A stretch of DNA of 64,000 nt from positions 18,429,569 through 18,493,568 of the forward strand of contig OW388302.1 of assembly GCA_936450465.1 (NCBI GenBank). The letters are read 5' to 3'. Made by a program: the position numbers and the translations under genes. Source of the stretch: Gibbula magus. Taxonomy: Eukaryota > Mollusca > Gastropoda > Trochida > Trochidae. How positions within the stretch are numbered: the first letter of the stretch is position 1; each line of letters opens with the position of its first letter. Shown piece by piece: positions 33,301 to 42,489 of the stretch. A model generated the notes under the pieces. It was not told where the DNA came from. It did not search any database and was given only the letters and a program-made list of their open reading frames with translations.

Positions 33301-34889
33301 TGTCAAAATGTAATATACAATAAGTGTAGAACTATATAATATAATATTCTTATACTTCTTAAAATATAACAAACAAGTTACATATATGGAAAATATTTGT
33401 ACATATTTCAGGTGTATACATATATATTTAGGTATGTGTGATAAATGTTTTGAATACATCATGAAAGCAACAAGTGTTCGAAAATTATGAGCCATTATTC
33501 CTTCTAACATTTCTGACTAGTACAATGAGCTTTTTGATGCCTCGGACACCATGGAAGGAGAAATATAAACATATATAAGATACCCACATCATTAAAACAA
33601 TGGGACCGACGACGTGCTCGTCTTCTATTTCTAAGTAACTGTGTTAACTGGCTAACTGGACCTATCAGTTAAGTTTTTGATTATATGCCAAACAAAACAT
33701 TGTTAACAAGGTCTGAGAATTCCTCGCTGAATCAGTAACTTTCGGGCGACCCATAGCGGCACGAAACTCACAAACTGACAGCCATCTTGGCTATTTATAG
33801 TACTTTACATCCGGCTGTGAGCAGGTGAGCAATTGCTTCCGGCGCAAATTAATCGTAAAACCAGTCAAAGTATTTCCCAGAATACAACGCAACTTCCGGT
33901 AAAAACAATAACAAAGTCAAAGAGCCCGTCCCGGCTTTTACTCGATCTTTAGGTTTTGCGCAGATCAGATTAGTCTCCCTTTAATGCTTGTAATCATTCC
34001 CCTTTGTTAACAAGTGGTTGGGTTTTTTTATGTGTTGCTTCCTGTTCTTAAGATATTTCAAGCCATCATTGTTCATAATAACATAAGTATTTAAATCACT
34101 GCAACAATTTTGTTGTAGTCAAAATATATTGTACATATTTTTTTTCTATTTCTATTTCAGTAGGTTTCTTGTTTTACATTTTTCAGGTTTGAGGATAAGT
34201 AAATTGAAAGAGTGAACACTAAATGTGGGTTAAAGTGAGGAAACATGTCAGATTACACAGTAAAACATTATACTGAAAGGTATTCCTCAAATTCTTAAAC
34301 AATTCTTATTTATTATCATTAAATAACTGAAGTATGTTTCTTATTCAATAATATCACATTTAAATTTTAATGAATAATGAATATATTCATAACAATAAAG
34401 TATTTAAAGTCAAATTGTGTAGTTGAGTTTTAGATTTTATGAATGCTTCATTTAAATTCCGTCTTCATCAATTTCAGAGGGGAAGTAACTCACCTTTGAG
34501 TTGTGGATTTCAGAGTTCCACGAACTTCCTTTTCGTCTTTCGATTCTGTGGACAATTTTTGAAAGCTTTGATTAGTGACAATAACCAGGCGGGATTCTTG
34601 GTTCATGGGATTGCACTGTTTAGGATATTGATCGTGTAACTTAAATAATGTACTGATATAAGCAGTGGAACAGGTTGCAAAATTTCCGAAAGCTGAAATC
34701 CGCTGATCGAAAACTGAACAATAGTTACATTCACTCACCCGCATAGACACTTCTTGAAACTCGACAACTGTGGTCGCTGACGATGTGAACTTTCTTATCA
34801 GGGAATCCCTCTTCGATGTGTTTCTTCAACTCATTTGCTCTTTTTGTTTTACCAGATGACGGAAATCCTGAAATCACTACCAAAGGCAT
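22023..34889 (-). CDS. KTI12: KTI12 homologue, 9 exons, 275 residues
   Basis: Minus-strand exons in order: 34739-34889, 34494-34545, 28801-28853, 27739-27794, 26751-26830, 25510-25669, 24391-24453, 23468-23536, 22023-22166. All introns have GT/AG ends, the phases agree, and the sum is 828 nt. The protein starts MPLVVISGFPSSGKT with a P-loop. It carries VVILDSMNYIKGFRYELYC, the RWDSPLF...KAPPPNQSTQS block and the terminal HRHRRQFITYTK...MFVQFLNN region, all typical of KTI12. KTI12 is a tRNA-binding P-loop ATPase that works with Elongator in wobble-uridine modification, in cytosol and nucleus. Length is within the family range (about 280-350), at the short end. It is head to head with DUT. Introns hold most of the local repeats. 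Confidence 0.95.
22214..23068. repeat. 45-bp minisatellite, 19 units, in KTI12 intron 8
   Basis: Exactly 19 x 45 bp, unit AACCCCCTTTTGTT(G/A)AATTTG followed by a GATCTAGATACC segment. Variation is limited to a few fixed positions. Because 45 is divisible by three and the unit lacks stops in several frames, long frames run through it on both strands; these are artefacts. Confidence 0.97.
23131..23365. repeat. 34-bp tandem repeat, about 7 units, in KTI12 intron 8
   Basis: Unit AAACAACAAGGCCCATCTC plus TATTGTCTATCTAGC. It lies just after the 45-bp array and before KTI12 exon 8. Confidence 0.92.
24124..24376 (+). mobile_element. tRNA-derived SINE with ATT tail, in KTI12 intron 7 region
   Basis: The head has an A-box-like GTTGGTAGAGTGTCCGCTC and a B box GGTTCGATTCC. 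The body is shared with 14850-14994, followed by AATAAAGTGTT and ATT repeats. The ATT tail ends about 15 bp before the splice donor of KTI12 exon 7 (24390). Confidence 0.85.
24965..25258 (+). repeat. Dispersed repeat ending GGACAGGCGGACAG...GGGTGATAA
   Basis: It shares AAGTTCTGCTCC.GAAA, a GGACGGACAG-like run and a CAGGGTGATAA-type end with 28200-28432 and, inverted, with 39120-39420. Family unnamed. Confidence 0.6.
25311..25523. repeat. 106-bp tandem duplication covering the KTI12 exon 6 donor
   Basis: Units start GGTTACACTC at 25311 and GGTTGCACTC at 25417. Both contain the complement of the exon 6 end, ACAGTCG/GTGAGTC, so a second donor-like site sits near 25404, 106 bp downstream of the real one at 25510. 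Confidence 0.9.
25781..26052 (-). mobile_element. tRNA-derived SINE (GCGGCGTTAAACCCC family), inverted, degenerate
   Basis: The inverse sequence runs from a tRNA-like head (GGGATAGCGCGGTGGTAACC) through GCAGTAGAGAACTG and GTAGTACCACCCATGG to a CACCTCACCTCA tail, parallel to the copy at 57085-57393. It lies in KTI12 intron 5. Confidence 0.85.
26205..26560. repeat. Minisatellite of GTGAATTCAAGCACTTTTC units in KTI12 intron 5
   Basis: About a dozen imperfect units of roughly 28-37 bp. Some carry an added ACCGGTACACTG segment. Confidence 0.88.
26955..28078. repeat. Three copies of the GCAAGGCATAACT foldback family
   Basis: About 26955-27090 (partial), 27465-27650 and 27876-28078. Each has paired outer arms (TGGAGACTGGCA... 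type) and an inner GTGCTAG/CACTAC segment. KTI12 exon 4 (27739-27794) lies between the second and third copies, so the family flanks but does not enter it. Confidence 0.65.
27153..27265 (+). repeat. Foldback MITE, AGAACAGGAAG family, copy 1
   Basis: AGAACAGGAAGTTTTCTGGAT and the inverse ATCCAGAAATCTCCCTGTTCT flank a short core. The same family is at 58535-58665, with a fragment near 57640. Confidence 0.75.
28200..28432 (+). repeat. Dispersed repeat ending TATATCCCACGG...GTGGGATAATAA
   Basis: Contains GTTTCTATGGAAACG, GAGTTCTGCTCCGGAAACG and GGATGGACGGACAGG, ending CCACGGTATTACATACCGG. The relative at 39120-39420 is inverted. Confidence 0.65.
28927..29146 (+). repeat. Degenerate TGTATTTCCTC / GACAATAAGGTA repeat
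   Basis: Several imperfect units of GCGCTTATTTGAGA / AGTGCCC.GCAC type between end sequences related to the TACCGTATTTCCTCGA element at 44567-44670. It lies in KTI12 intron 3 upstream sequence. Weak assignment. Confidence 0.45.
29188..29574 (+). mobile_element. MITE with CATCCTCGGTTACCC ends and 9-bp target duplication
   Basis: The ends CATCCTCGGTTACCCATGG and (inverse) CCTGGGTAACCAAGGATG extend into arms of about 80 bp. AGAGAGAGG occurs directly before (29179-29187) and after (29575-29583). A 9-bp duplication fits Mutator-like transposition. Second copy at 20800-21149. Confidence 0.85.
29952..29958 (+). promoter_or_regulatory. TATA-like box of the transposon gene
   Basis: TATATAA lies 15 bp before the ATG at 29973. 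That is close for a conventional leader, so transcription would have to start almost at the ATG or use a downstream start. Confidence 0.35.
29973..31158 (+). pseudogene. CXC-like cysteine-rich transposon gene, spliced, frame-broken
   Basis: The ATG at 29973 begins MADSQTWLVFPQC. A one-base frame change near 30012 leads into a cysteine-rich segment (CNSRVKRGTCPCRTSGKPC, then C.C...C) like the CXC/tesmin-type motif often found at the C-terminus of transposon proteins. The donor ACTGAG/GTATGT is at 30187/30188. A second exon, about 30603-30738, is acidic then proline-rich (LIDSEDEW, APPPVRVP). A third starts after TACTCAG at 31141 and either stops soon (TGA 31156-31158) or, in another frame, reads into the site of the nested insertion. 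I infer a remnant of the outer transposon's gene, probably only its C-terminal part. Catalytic residues are not visible. Confidence 0.5.
31361..31526. repeat. GTCACGTGAC array, about 31-bp units
   Basis: Six units AAGTCACGTGACCTTGCTTT... follow one another; five keep CACGTG and the last has CACTTG. CACGTG is the E-box bound by bHLH-zip factors such as USF, TFE3 and MITF. Confidence 0.85.
32250..32800 (-). repeat. Degenerate repeat block with GGTCACATGGTCACC-type units
   Basis: Three to four imperfect units of 120-150 bp sharing CTTGCCAAG, TTCTGGAGAAAAAGAC and GGGATCA...GGTCACCA. The same unit type occurs, in the other orientation, at 42490-42770 and 43380-43720. Confidence 0.55.
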
Positions 34890-35140
34890 GTTTTGAACGG
34901 AAGTAGATTAAGAATTATCTTCTCTTGAAAATGAAAATAGTGTTTTCCTTTAACTGCTTATCAACTATCCATCGTTTTTAATTTTCAAGTTTTGATAGAA
35001 TATCAATTTGGGAACTATAAATTATTGGTTATATCATAAGAGATTATTTAACATTTATCTACTCGTCCAAAGGAGCCATTAATAACTTACAAGTAAAAAA
35101 GAAGCTAACTGATTTGTTACTGACAGTAGTTGTGTTTCAG
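34890..35140. promoter_or_regulatory. Bidirectional promoter region between KTI12 and DUT
   Basis: Only 251 bp separate the two start codons. An ETS-like ACGGAAGT lies just upstream of the KTI12 ATG (about 34896-34904). No TATA box is clear on either side, as usual for divergent housekeeping pairs. A TTTCAG directly before the DUT ATG could instead be an acceptor for an upstream non-coding exon. Confidence 0.6.
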
Positions 35141-38100
35141 ATGCAACCGATGAGAATTTGGCGGGTATTTAGAAAGCTCCATCTCCCGCCAGATTTTGCA
35201 GCTCTGAAACCGATGTCAGTGACTTGTTGTCGGGAACCTCCATATAAGAAACTTTGCACGATGCCAACTGATAACGTTGCCCTTAAGTTTGCTAAAATCA
35301 CCGAAAATGCAAAAACTCCCACACGAGGCACAAAATATGCCGCTGGATACGATTTGTACAGGTATTTTTTAAATGTTATGTGCATGTCGTGATAATTTTG
35401 GCGCTTTGTGCCAACGTGTTCTGGCTGCTAAGAGTATCTGTTAATACTTAATTTACTTAATCTTACATTACATCAAAGGCACCTTTGAATTAAAAAAAAA
35501 ATTCAACACGTAAATTTCGACAAGAAGAAACCCATGGCAAGTTAGTAGCCCAAGTTCGTGACGTCATTTACACATGTGCGTGCTCGCATATGACTTGTGC
35601 ACAAAACTTGAAACGTCGGGATTATTGTTTAAAAACTCAAACATAATCTATTTATACAACTTTCTGTAGCATTAACCCAATTTCCCATTAACCATTTCAA
35701 TTCTCAAAACATATGTGCTTAAAATCACTGTTTACGCTACCTCCAAAAATATCTGTATTTTTTAATGGCCCAAAAAATTCTCCAACCACTTTTCGGGGAT
35801 CAATTCCTGTCGTCTGCTTTGCTTATTAGGTCAGTTGGCAGTGTGCCAAAAATCAAAAACTAATTGCCTCACAACTTATCTTACTAAGCCTAAGAAGTCG
35901 TCTGTTCTTTTGTCACAATGTTCATAGAAATTTACAAAATTAATAATTATAATGTTGAAATAGGTTGTTTGATACACAGATTTATGAATATTTAATTTTA
36001 ATTGCTTTTTAAATAGCTATTGGCTATTTCTTCACATGATTTTGTCAGCCAACCAATGTATTAACTTACCTGGGAATAAAATATTTCAAAAATAAATTAT
36101 AACCAACTAATGTCGTAATTTTTCTGAAAATAAATTCATCAAGCATTGTATGACCTCTGCAGTTACTAAATACCTTTAATTTGATAAAGTATGCTTTCAA
36201 TTCTAAAAGAAAAATAAGTCAGTTCAACAGATGACCATACTTGACAGAACATATGTGATTAGTTTCGAAAAAAATAGCATTAAATCAACGGCCACAAACT
36301 TCAGAGGCTTGCGGTCTTGCATGAAAAATGACAATAAAGCTTCAAAAGGTTTGTTACTTAGTGGATGATGATAGAGTATGTCATAAAATATATTTTTCAA
36401 GAGATAAATAGATGTTTGTGTAAGTAATGATTATTTAGCATTGTGAACCTCAGTTTACAAGCATTTGGATACGTTCGCTTAGGGTCCCGAACTTCGGCCG
36501 TTCGAGGGTAAAAATAAGCTGTAGAAAGTGGTGGGATGCTTTTTCTGCTCTAGAGAACTGTTTAAGTGAGTAAGGTTTGGTAGTCTTCCATGATTGTGTA
36601 AAATTAAGAGCCTTTAATACAGTCTAGATCTTTATCCAGCAAGTCTAAATAAACTGAATACAGAATATGGAACAAACTATTAAAATTATATAATCAAAAG
36701 GATGAAGGTCCAGTACTAGACAGTCATAAAAATTCCATAGACTAAATTTTAGTTCTTAAGGTGTAGGTGCAATGCTCCAATGTGCTTCAACGCAGTTCTA
36801 CTCTTGGTTTGCTAGTTTGCCATACTCACAGGTTTCATCGCATCTTGTTGCAGGCTTTCTCCCTGCAATGATACTAGAAGATTGTTGTAAGTGAAATACT
36901 CTTCAAAGCGGGGTTAAACCTCAAATCCGCCGCCTCACTTCAGATTCAATAAAAAATAAGTAAATAACAGTAAATAATACTAAATATATCATGCTAGTCA
37001 AATTGTTCACATTTCCCTTGTCATTTTAGAACAGGGACTTTTAACCTTGCAATTAACCTTGTCAGTGCTAATGCCAACCTTTATGCAAGACAAACCCTTT
37101 AAGATGGTTCACATAGGAAAAAAGTCAACAGACTTGCTAAAGAAGTCACTGTAGTCAGTCTCACTGAAATCCATGATAAAATGATCATGATTGATGTGTG
37201 CCCACTGCCCAATAAAATGTATTCTATCTTAGAATAGTATTAATGATTAAGCTAGAATTTTAATTAAAGATAAAGATAAACATCATATTGAAAAATCTAA
37301 AATACTGAAATTAAAGCGTAGCAAAGTCATTGCACATACCATGATAAATAAAAGTTCAGATTATATGTCTATCACCTATCTTCCCACACACACACTAATT
37401 CTTTGGTCGTTTCAGTGCTTACGACTACACAATACCAGCGAGAGGAAAAGTCATCGCTAAAACAGACATCCAGATAGCTCTCCCAGACGGTTGCTATGGA
37501 AGAGTTGGTAAGTTTACTGGGTACAGTGTTTCCTGTGCGAGAAGTTCACACTTTCAGACGGATCTTGTGTTCCTCTCTGGTCTGATACATGGGATTAAAG
37601 ACCCCCACATCCCCCCACCCCCGTCTGATTAAAACCGACGGTATAGTATTCCGTGAGAAAAAATGTGAAAAATAGTGCATCTACCGGGATACGAACATAT
37701 ATCGTTCGGAGGTTTAATATACCACTCCAAACCGTCTGGTAACAGCCCATAGACTCCCATGTTCTAACACAATTCAGTAAACCAATCACAAGACAAAAGC
37801 TTTCGGTGCGAGAAGCTAGGGGCAGATAACTCAAAACAGCTATACTTTTGTCTGGTCCGAATGCTTTCAAAACAGCAACCGTTTAAAAACTATGATGTGA
37901 TTGGTCAGCTATTTGACTGGGCTTTGGCTGCGCTAAACTGGTTCTGAACATACGCCTATACGGGATGTTTTCAGACCTTGTGGCAAAGGGATCTACAGAA
38001 CCTGTTCTTATCCCGGTAGATATATTATTTTGCAAATTTTATTCCTCGGAACAAGGTCAATTTTTAATCAGACTGAAAGACCCCCCATAACAATATGTTC

Positions 38101-41100
38101 CTGAAACCAACTCTATTAGTTGACAGCTAGTGCACAAATTATTTTTAAAATTGAAATGTTATGTAAGTTATGTAAGGAGTCATTTCTGAATTGGAAGAAA
38201 AACAAATAACTTTGGCACAACTGTTTCCAATGTATAATAACCATGCTGAGATGAGAATTTTAGGCCGGTTTTGGGTCTCCCTTTTTTCTCTTAAATTAAG
38301 GTTAATAAAGTGGATTCTTCCCTCATAACGTCTGTTTTAATTCAGCCATTTTCTTGTACAAGCCAAAGAGAGTTGCTGACATCTCTAGAGTTGAGAATTT
38401 GCATTTCCTTATGTTCAGCCAATAATTACAACACTCCATCAATGTTGCAACCCACAAAATCAATTATGTTAGGAATCTTGGATTGGGAAAGGTAGGGGGC
38501 ATGGGCCATTTTGCACATTTCTTGAATAAATGGCCCATTAATATTTGAAATTTTACTCTTATTGCAAAAGGGAATTGCCCACCATTTAAAATTCCGAAAA
38601 TGACTGAAAAGCCCTAGCATGGCCCATTGTCAAAGGTGTATTTTCTAAACCTGGAAGAATCATGTTATTTCTCAATCTTTACTTTTTCTATTTCTAGCAC
38701 CCCGATCGGGTTTGGCTGCAAAGCATTTCATCGATGTTGGAGGTGAGCAAAAATTATCTCCTTTTGATCTGTATTGAAATAAAAAATATTATAAAAACTC
38801 TCTCATCACAAACAAATCATTATTACCTATTTCTGTTATCTCTTGATTATCCAGAATATAAGCACTAAACGTTTCTTTGAAATGTGACGCACCAAAGATT
38901 TCTAGTGTAAATATTGTACTTTGTGTACTTGAGTTTCAATGGTTTGACATTTATTTCAGCCGGTGTGATAGATCAGGATTATCGTGGCAATGTTGGTGTT
39001 GTGATGTTCAACTTCAGTGAGACAGACTTTGACGGTAGATAAAATGTTTATATACTTTTATTTGTAATCCTTTTTGAGAAATGAGTTATATTTTGACATT
39101 TTGTCAATAAATTGTTATTTTTATCCAACTGGTATGTAATACCGTGGGATAAAGTCATCACCCCGTCCGTCTGTCCGTCCGTAATCATTTCGTTTCCGGA
39201 ACAGAACTCGAAAACCGTTAATGATATCTTTCTGAAACTTTCCATGTATATTTCCCACCAACTGAAGTGGTGCCTTTTGATATTTTTTAAAAAAAAATTC
39301 GTTTCCATAGAAACTTGTTGAATTTGGACTTTGTTCAAAGAGCACAGATTACAGATTTTTTCTGAAAACATTTTTTTTTCTGTTTCCATAGAAACATGAG
39401 AGGGATGTTGGTTGTTGTTGATATTGACTGCTTCTGGAGCAGAAGTCTAAAACCCTTAACATAAGCCAAGGAAAAATCCATTTGAAATACAGCAAACTCT
39501 GTATTACTCAAAACTTCAAAACCTTGAGTGGAACAATGGAGCATAGGATTCGTGGAAAAGAATGAGTTTTTTTTAGATCGGGTCTGAAAAGTCAAATGGG
39601 CTTATTGCATATGACAGAACCGCTGAAATTTTATTGGTATGTATCTTGCAACCAGGGGATGTGGACTGGGTACATTTTACAAATACAAACTAATGTTTTC
39701 TTCATTCAAACTTGTGTTTTGAAACCAAAGGTGTGCTTGTTTGTGCCTTTAAATTACTAAGTGTGAGAAATCCTCTAACAGAATTGATGTTGGTTGTTGT
39801 TGATTTTGACAGCTTCTGGAGCAGAAGTCTAAAACCCTTAACATACCTCAAACTCAGCATCTGTAATACCCACTAACTGAAGTACGGTAGTAGATACACA
39901 AGTATCTTTCAAAGATGTGTTTTACAAATTTTGTGGAACCGGTGGGATATGTCATCTTCTGATGACTATTCTTTAGCTAATCAGGCCAGATTGGCTTATG
40001 GTGTAGCATGGTTTCCGCCGTTTACTTTATACTTTATATCATGAGAAAATATACATGGTTTCAAAATAAGATTGCTCAGACCTGGTTCAATCACTTTCCA
40101 TATTTGGCAACGAAAATACTGATGAGTGTTACAAGGCAAGCAAGCAAAAACAAAAACAATTTTGGTTTGACCCTAATTATACAATAATTGTAACAAGATA
40201 TTTTAAAAGACCATTATGCCCAAATGCATTTCGTTATAACTGCCAAGAAATGTTGCAGTCCATCTATAGTTGCAAGTTAATTTGAAAGCTGTTTTGCCTT
40301 CCAGTAAAGAGTGGAGACCGTATCGCCCAACTGATCTGTGAAAGGATCTACATTCCTGAACTGGAGGAGTTTGAGGTAATGTCTCCTATTAGTGGGTAAT
40401 CTGAACTAGTCTGGTTAGCGCCTTCTGTTTCGGATCAAGAGTCCCAGGGTTCGAATCCCGCCAGGGGCACAGCAACTTTGTCTGCAGTAGAGAACTGTTC
40501 TACACGCAGTAAGGTTTGGGTGCAATGCCACACAGAATTTCAGTGTAGTACCACCCATGGTTCGCTAGCTCTAGGTGATGATCGCAGGTTTCACTGCAAT
40601 TATGTATAGGCACATGGCGTTGCAGCTTTCTCTTTGTCATAAAACTTACAGCCGTGAATTAATCTTGAAAGCGGCGTTAAACCCCAACTCCCCTCACCTC
40701 TAAACTAGTCAAGCTGGAATCATGTGCAAACTCTTTTGTCATTGTGGATTGTACACAACTTTTGGAAACTTTCAACCTGATTTAATGCATTGCATGAAGT
40801 TTTGTAAAGATGGGTAGACTATCTTCCATACAAAGTCGGAGTAACTCAATTTGCTTGTGTGTGCACAATATGCTGACTTAAGGAAACATGCCACTATTCT
40901 CAGAAATATAATTGATTGATGTAAAAAAATTATGCAAAATGTGTGTGAACTTATAATGCTTGTGTATCGGCTGGAGACCTGACATGCAATAAACTTGATA
41001 GTTCCATTTTATATCAACCAGCTACCAGCTGATGGTGTTGGTGTATCAGTACACATTCAACTGTTATGTTTCAGAAACTGGAGGAGACTGAGAGAGGGTC

Positions 41101-41131
41101 TGGAGGCTTCGGTTCTACAGGGAAAAACTGA
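35141..41131 (+). CDS. DUT: dUTPase (deoxyuridine 5'-triphosphate nucleotidohydrolase), 6 exons
   Basis: Exons 35141-35361, 37416-37507, 38698-38742, 38960-39034, 40305-40375 and 41075-41131, all GT/AG, phases consistent, 561 nt, 186 residues. It hydrolyses dUTP to dUMP and pyrophosphate, keeping uracil out of DNA and supplying dUMP for thymidylate. All five motifs are present: AAGYDLYSAYD (I), PRSGLA (II), [14 protein letters not shown] (III), GDRIAQLIC (IV) and the C-terminal [10 protein letters not shown] (V). The homotrimeric all-beta fold is expected. The first ATG (35141) adds 40 residues that are basic and hydrophobic ([12 protein letters not shown]), as in a mitochondrial leader; an inner ATG at 35261 (MPTDNV) would give a 146-residue nuclear/cytosolic form. 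Introns contain SINE and MITE copies. Confidence 0.96.
36480..36945 (+). mobile_element. Interrupted SINE (GCGGCGTTAAACCCC family) in DUT intron 1
   Basis: A head-like part (about 36480-36580, with GTTCGAGGGT and AGAGAACTG) and a tail part (about 36765-36945, ending AGCGGGGTTAAACCTC) are separated by about 190 bp of unrelated AT-rich DNA. Confidence 0.5.
37623..38073 (+). mobile_element. MITE with GTCTGATTAAAA ends, copy 1, in DUT intron 2
   Basis: It begins GTCTGATTAAAACCGACGG and ends with the inverse AATTTTTAATCAGAC. About 450 bp, no ORF. It is homologous in the opposite orientation to 57988-58436. Confidence 0.85.
39120..39420 (-). repeat. Inverted copy of the GGACGGACAG dispersed repeat, in DUT intron 4
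   Basis: Shares the inverse of the features at 28200-28432: ACCGTGGGATAAAGTC, CCGTCCGTCTGTCCG, CGTTTCCGGAACAGAACTCG and GTTTCCATAGAAAC. Confidence 0.65.
39430..39790 (+). repeat. Duplicated segment in DUT intron 4
   Basis: Closely matches 42820-43165, e.g. GAACAATGGAGCATAGGATTC and GCAACCAGGGGATGTGGAC. No coding function recognised. Confidence 0.8.
40395..40712 (+). mobile_element. tRNA-derived SINE in DUT intron 5
   Basis: B box GGTTCGAATCCCGCC, then CTGCAGTAGAGAACTG, AGTACCACCCATGG and AAGCGGCGTTAAACCCC with a CCTCACCTC tail. The A-box half is degenerate. It starts about 20 bp after DUT exon 5. Confidence 0.85.
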
Positions 41132-41924
41132 AACATCACAGCAAGAGATCAAAAAAAACTTTCATCATGGCATTTATTAAATTTGGGCATGTTAAGCTGA
41201 ATCTGTGCATTTAAACCTAGGTTGGTTCATTTATACCTGAATCGGTGCTATCTGTATGTGTTTCTACCCTTGTGTTTCACCTGAAGATGTCTCAACACAC
41301 CTGTGTTCACCTGGACTTGTGTACAAAAATACTTCTTGATTGCTATTCAGGTCTGCCATCCCTTGTGGGGGTAGAATATAGCACTCCTACCTGCACAAAC
41401 CACCTGGGCTCACGGAGTCCATCATTGTCACTTCCCAACAGTTTTCAACTGAATTTGATGGATCAGCAATTATTTTTATTGCTGAAAATATCATGAGCAA
41501 AAAATAACATTGCAAACTCAAATTATGACATTTGCTGAGCTGAAGATTATCGTTGACAAGTTTGACATGACAAATATATATACTTTGTACATATTTCACA
41601 TGTTCTTGTTGTTTTTCTGTAGGTAAATAGTTTCGAATTAAAAGGTTTTGAAGATCATGAATACTAAAGTACAGATAGTATGATAACAGAATAGGTTCGA
41701 GACACGAGATCCCATTTCTGGCAGTATTATTTTTCCCGCGGTGGGAGTTTTTCTTAACTACAAATTGTGATTGAACAGTTTATACTTTTCCAGTAGTCCC
41801 TAAACTGTATCCAATTTGCATGGCCAGTTTGAAGGTACACGAAACTGCACAAATAATTTACTATGTCCGTAATTAACAGTAGAGAAAAGAACTTTTGTTC
41901 TTGTTGTGTATAAGCTACTCTTCG
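41132..41924. other. DUT 3' UTR and downstream flank
   Basis: No further gene is seen. The polyadenylation site cannot be placed with confidence. Confidence 0.5.
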
Positions 41925-41998
41925 TAAAGCGTTCGCCGCTAATGGCTGCAATACTGCCGAAGCGGCGTTAAACAATAACTCACTCACTCACTCACTCG
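41925..41998 (+). mobile_element. SINE 3' tail with ACTC repeats
   Basis: GAAGCGGCGTTAAACAATAA followed by CTCACTCACTCACTC. A second tail is at 44128-44180. Only the 3' end is kept in both. Confidence 0.7.
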
Positions 41999-42174
41999 TA
42001 AAGCGTATTTCAAACTTAAAAACTGATGGAAGCACACGTACATCATTTCAAAATTTAATTCAGAAAGCAGAAAATAAAAAGTTTCGTTTCAATAAAATGC
42101 GTCTGAATTGCTCTTTGTGGGGAAGTGCATTTCTTTGTCTCTACCAAGTATGAACGCCTTTTCCATTTTAAATG

Positions 42175-42385
42175 TCATGTCTGCAGTAGAGAACAGTTCT
42201 ACATGCAGTCAGGTTTAGGTGTAATGCTACACTGAATTTCAGGGCAGTGTCACCAATGGTTCGCTAGTTCCAGCCATTGATTGCAGGTTTCACCACAATA
42301 CATAGCCATAGTTTTATCCCTGCAATAATACCAGCAGCTGTAAAATAAGCTGCATTAAACCCCAAATCACCCCGTTTCACCTCCA
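42175..42385 (+). mobile_element. SINE body without head (GCGGCGTTAAACCCC family)
   Basis: From GTCTGCAGTAGAGAACAG to GCATTAAACCCCAAATCACC, parallel to the copies at 40395, 57085 and 59690; the tRNA head is missing. Confidence 0.75.
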
Positions 42386-42489
42386 TTTTAAATGGTCCAC
42401 AGCGTGATGTATATTACAGATATATCCATAACCTTGACACATTGATCAAACCTACATTTAAACGAATTAAATTGTGTTTTTAACACAGC

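Larger units (their letters stand above)
29754..33980 (+). mobile_element. TTAA-flanked DNA transposon with its own gene, in KTI12 intron 2
   Basis: The ends AGGGAGACTAATCT and AGATTAGTCTCCCT are exact inverses. TTAA stands on both sides (29750-29753, 33981-33984), as in piggyBac- or Kolobok-type insertion. Inside are a TATA-like promoter, a cysteine-rich spliced ORF (29973-31158) and a 2-kb nested element. Without the nested element it would be about 2.2 kb. I see no complete transposase, so the superfamily stays open. Confidence 0.75.
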
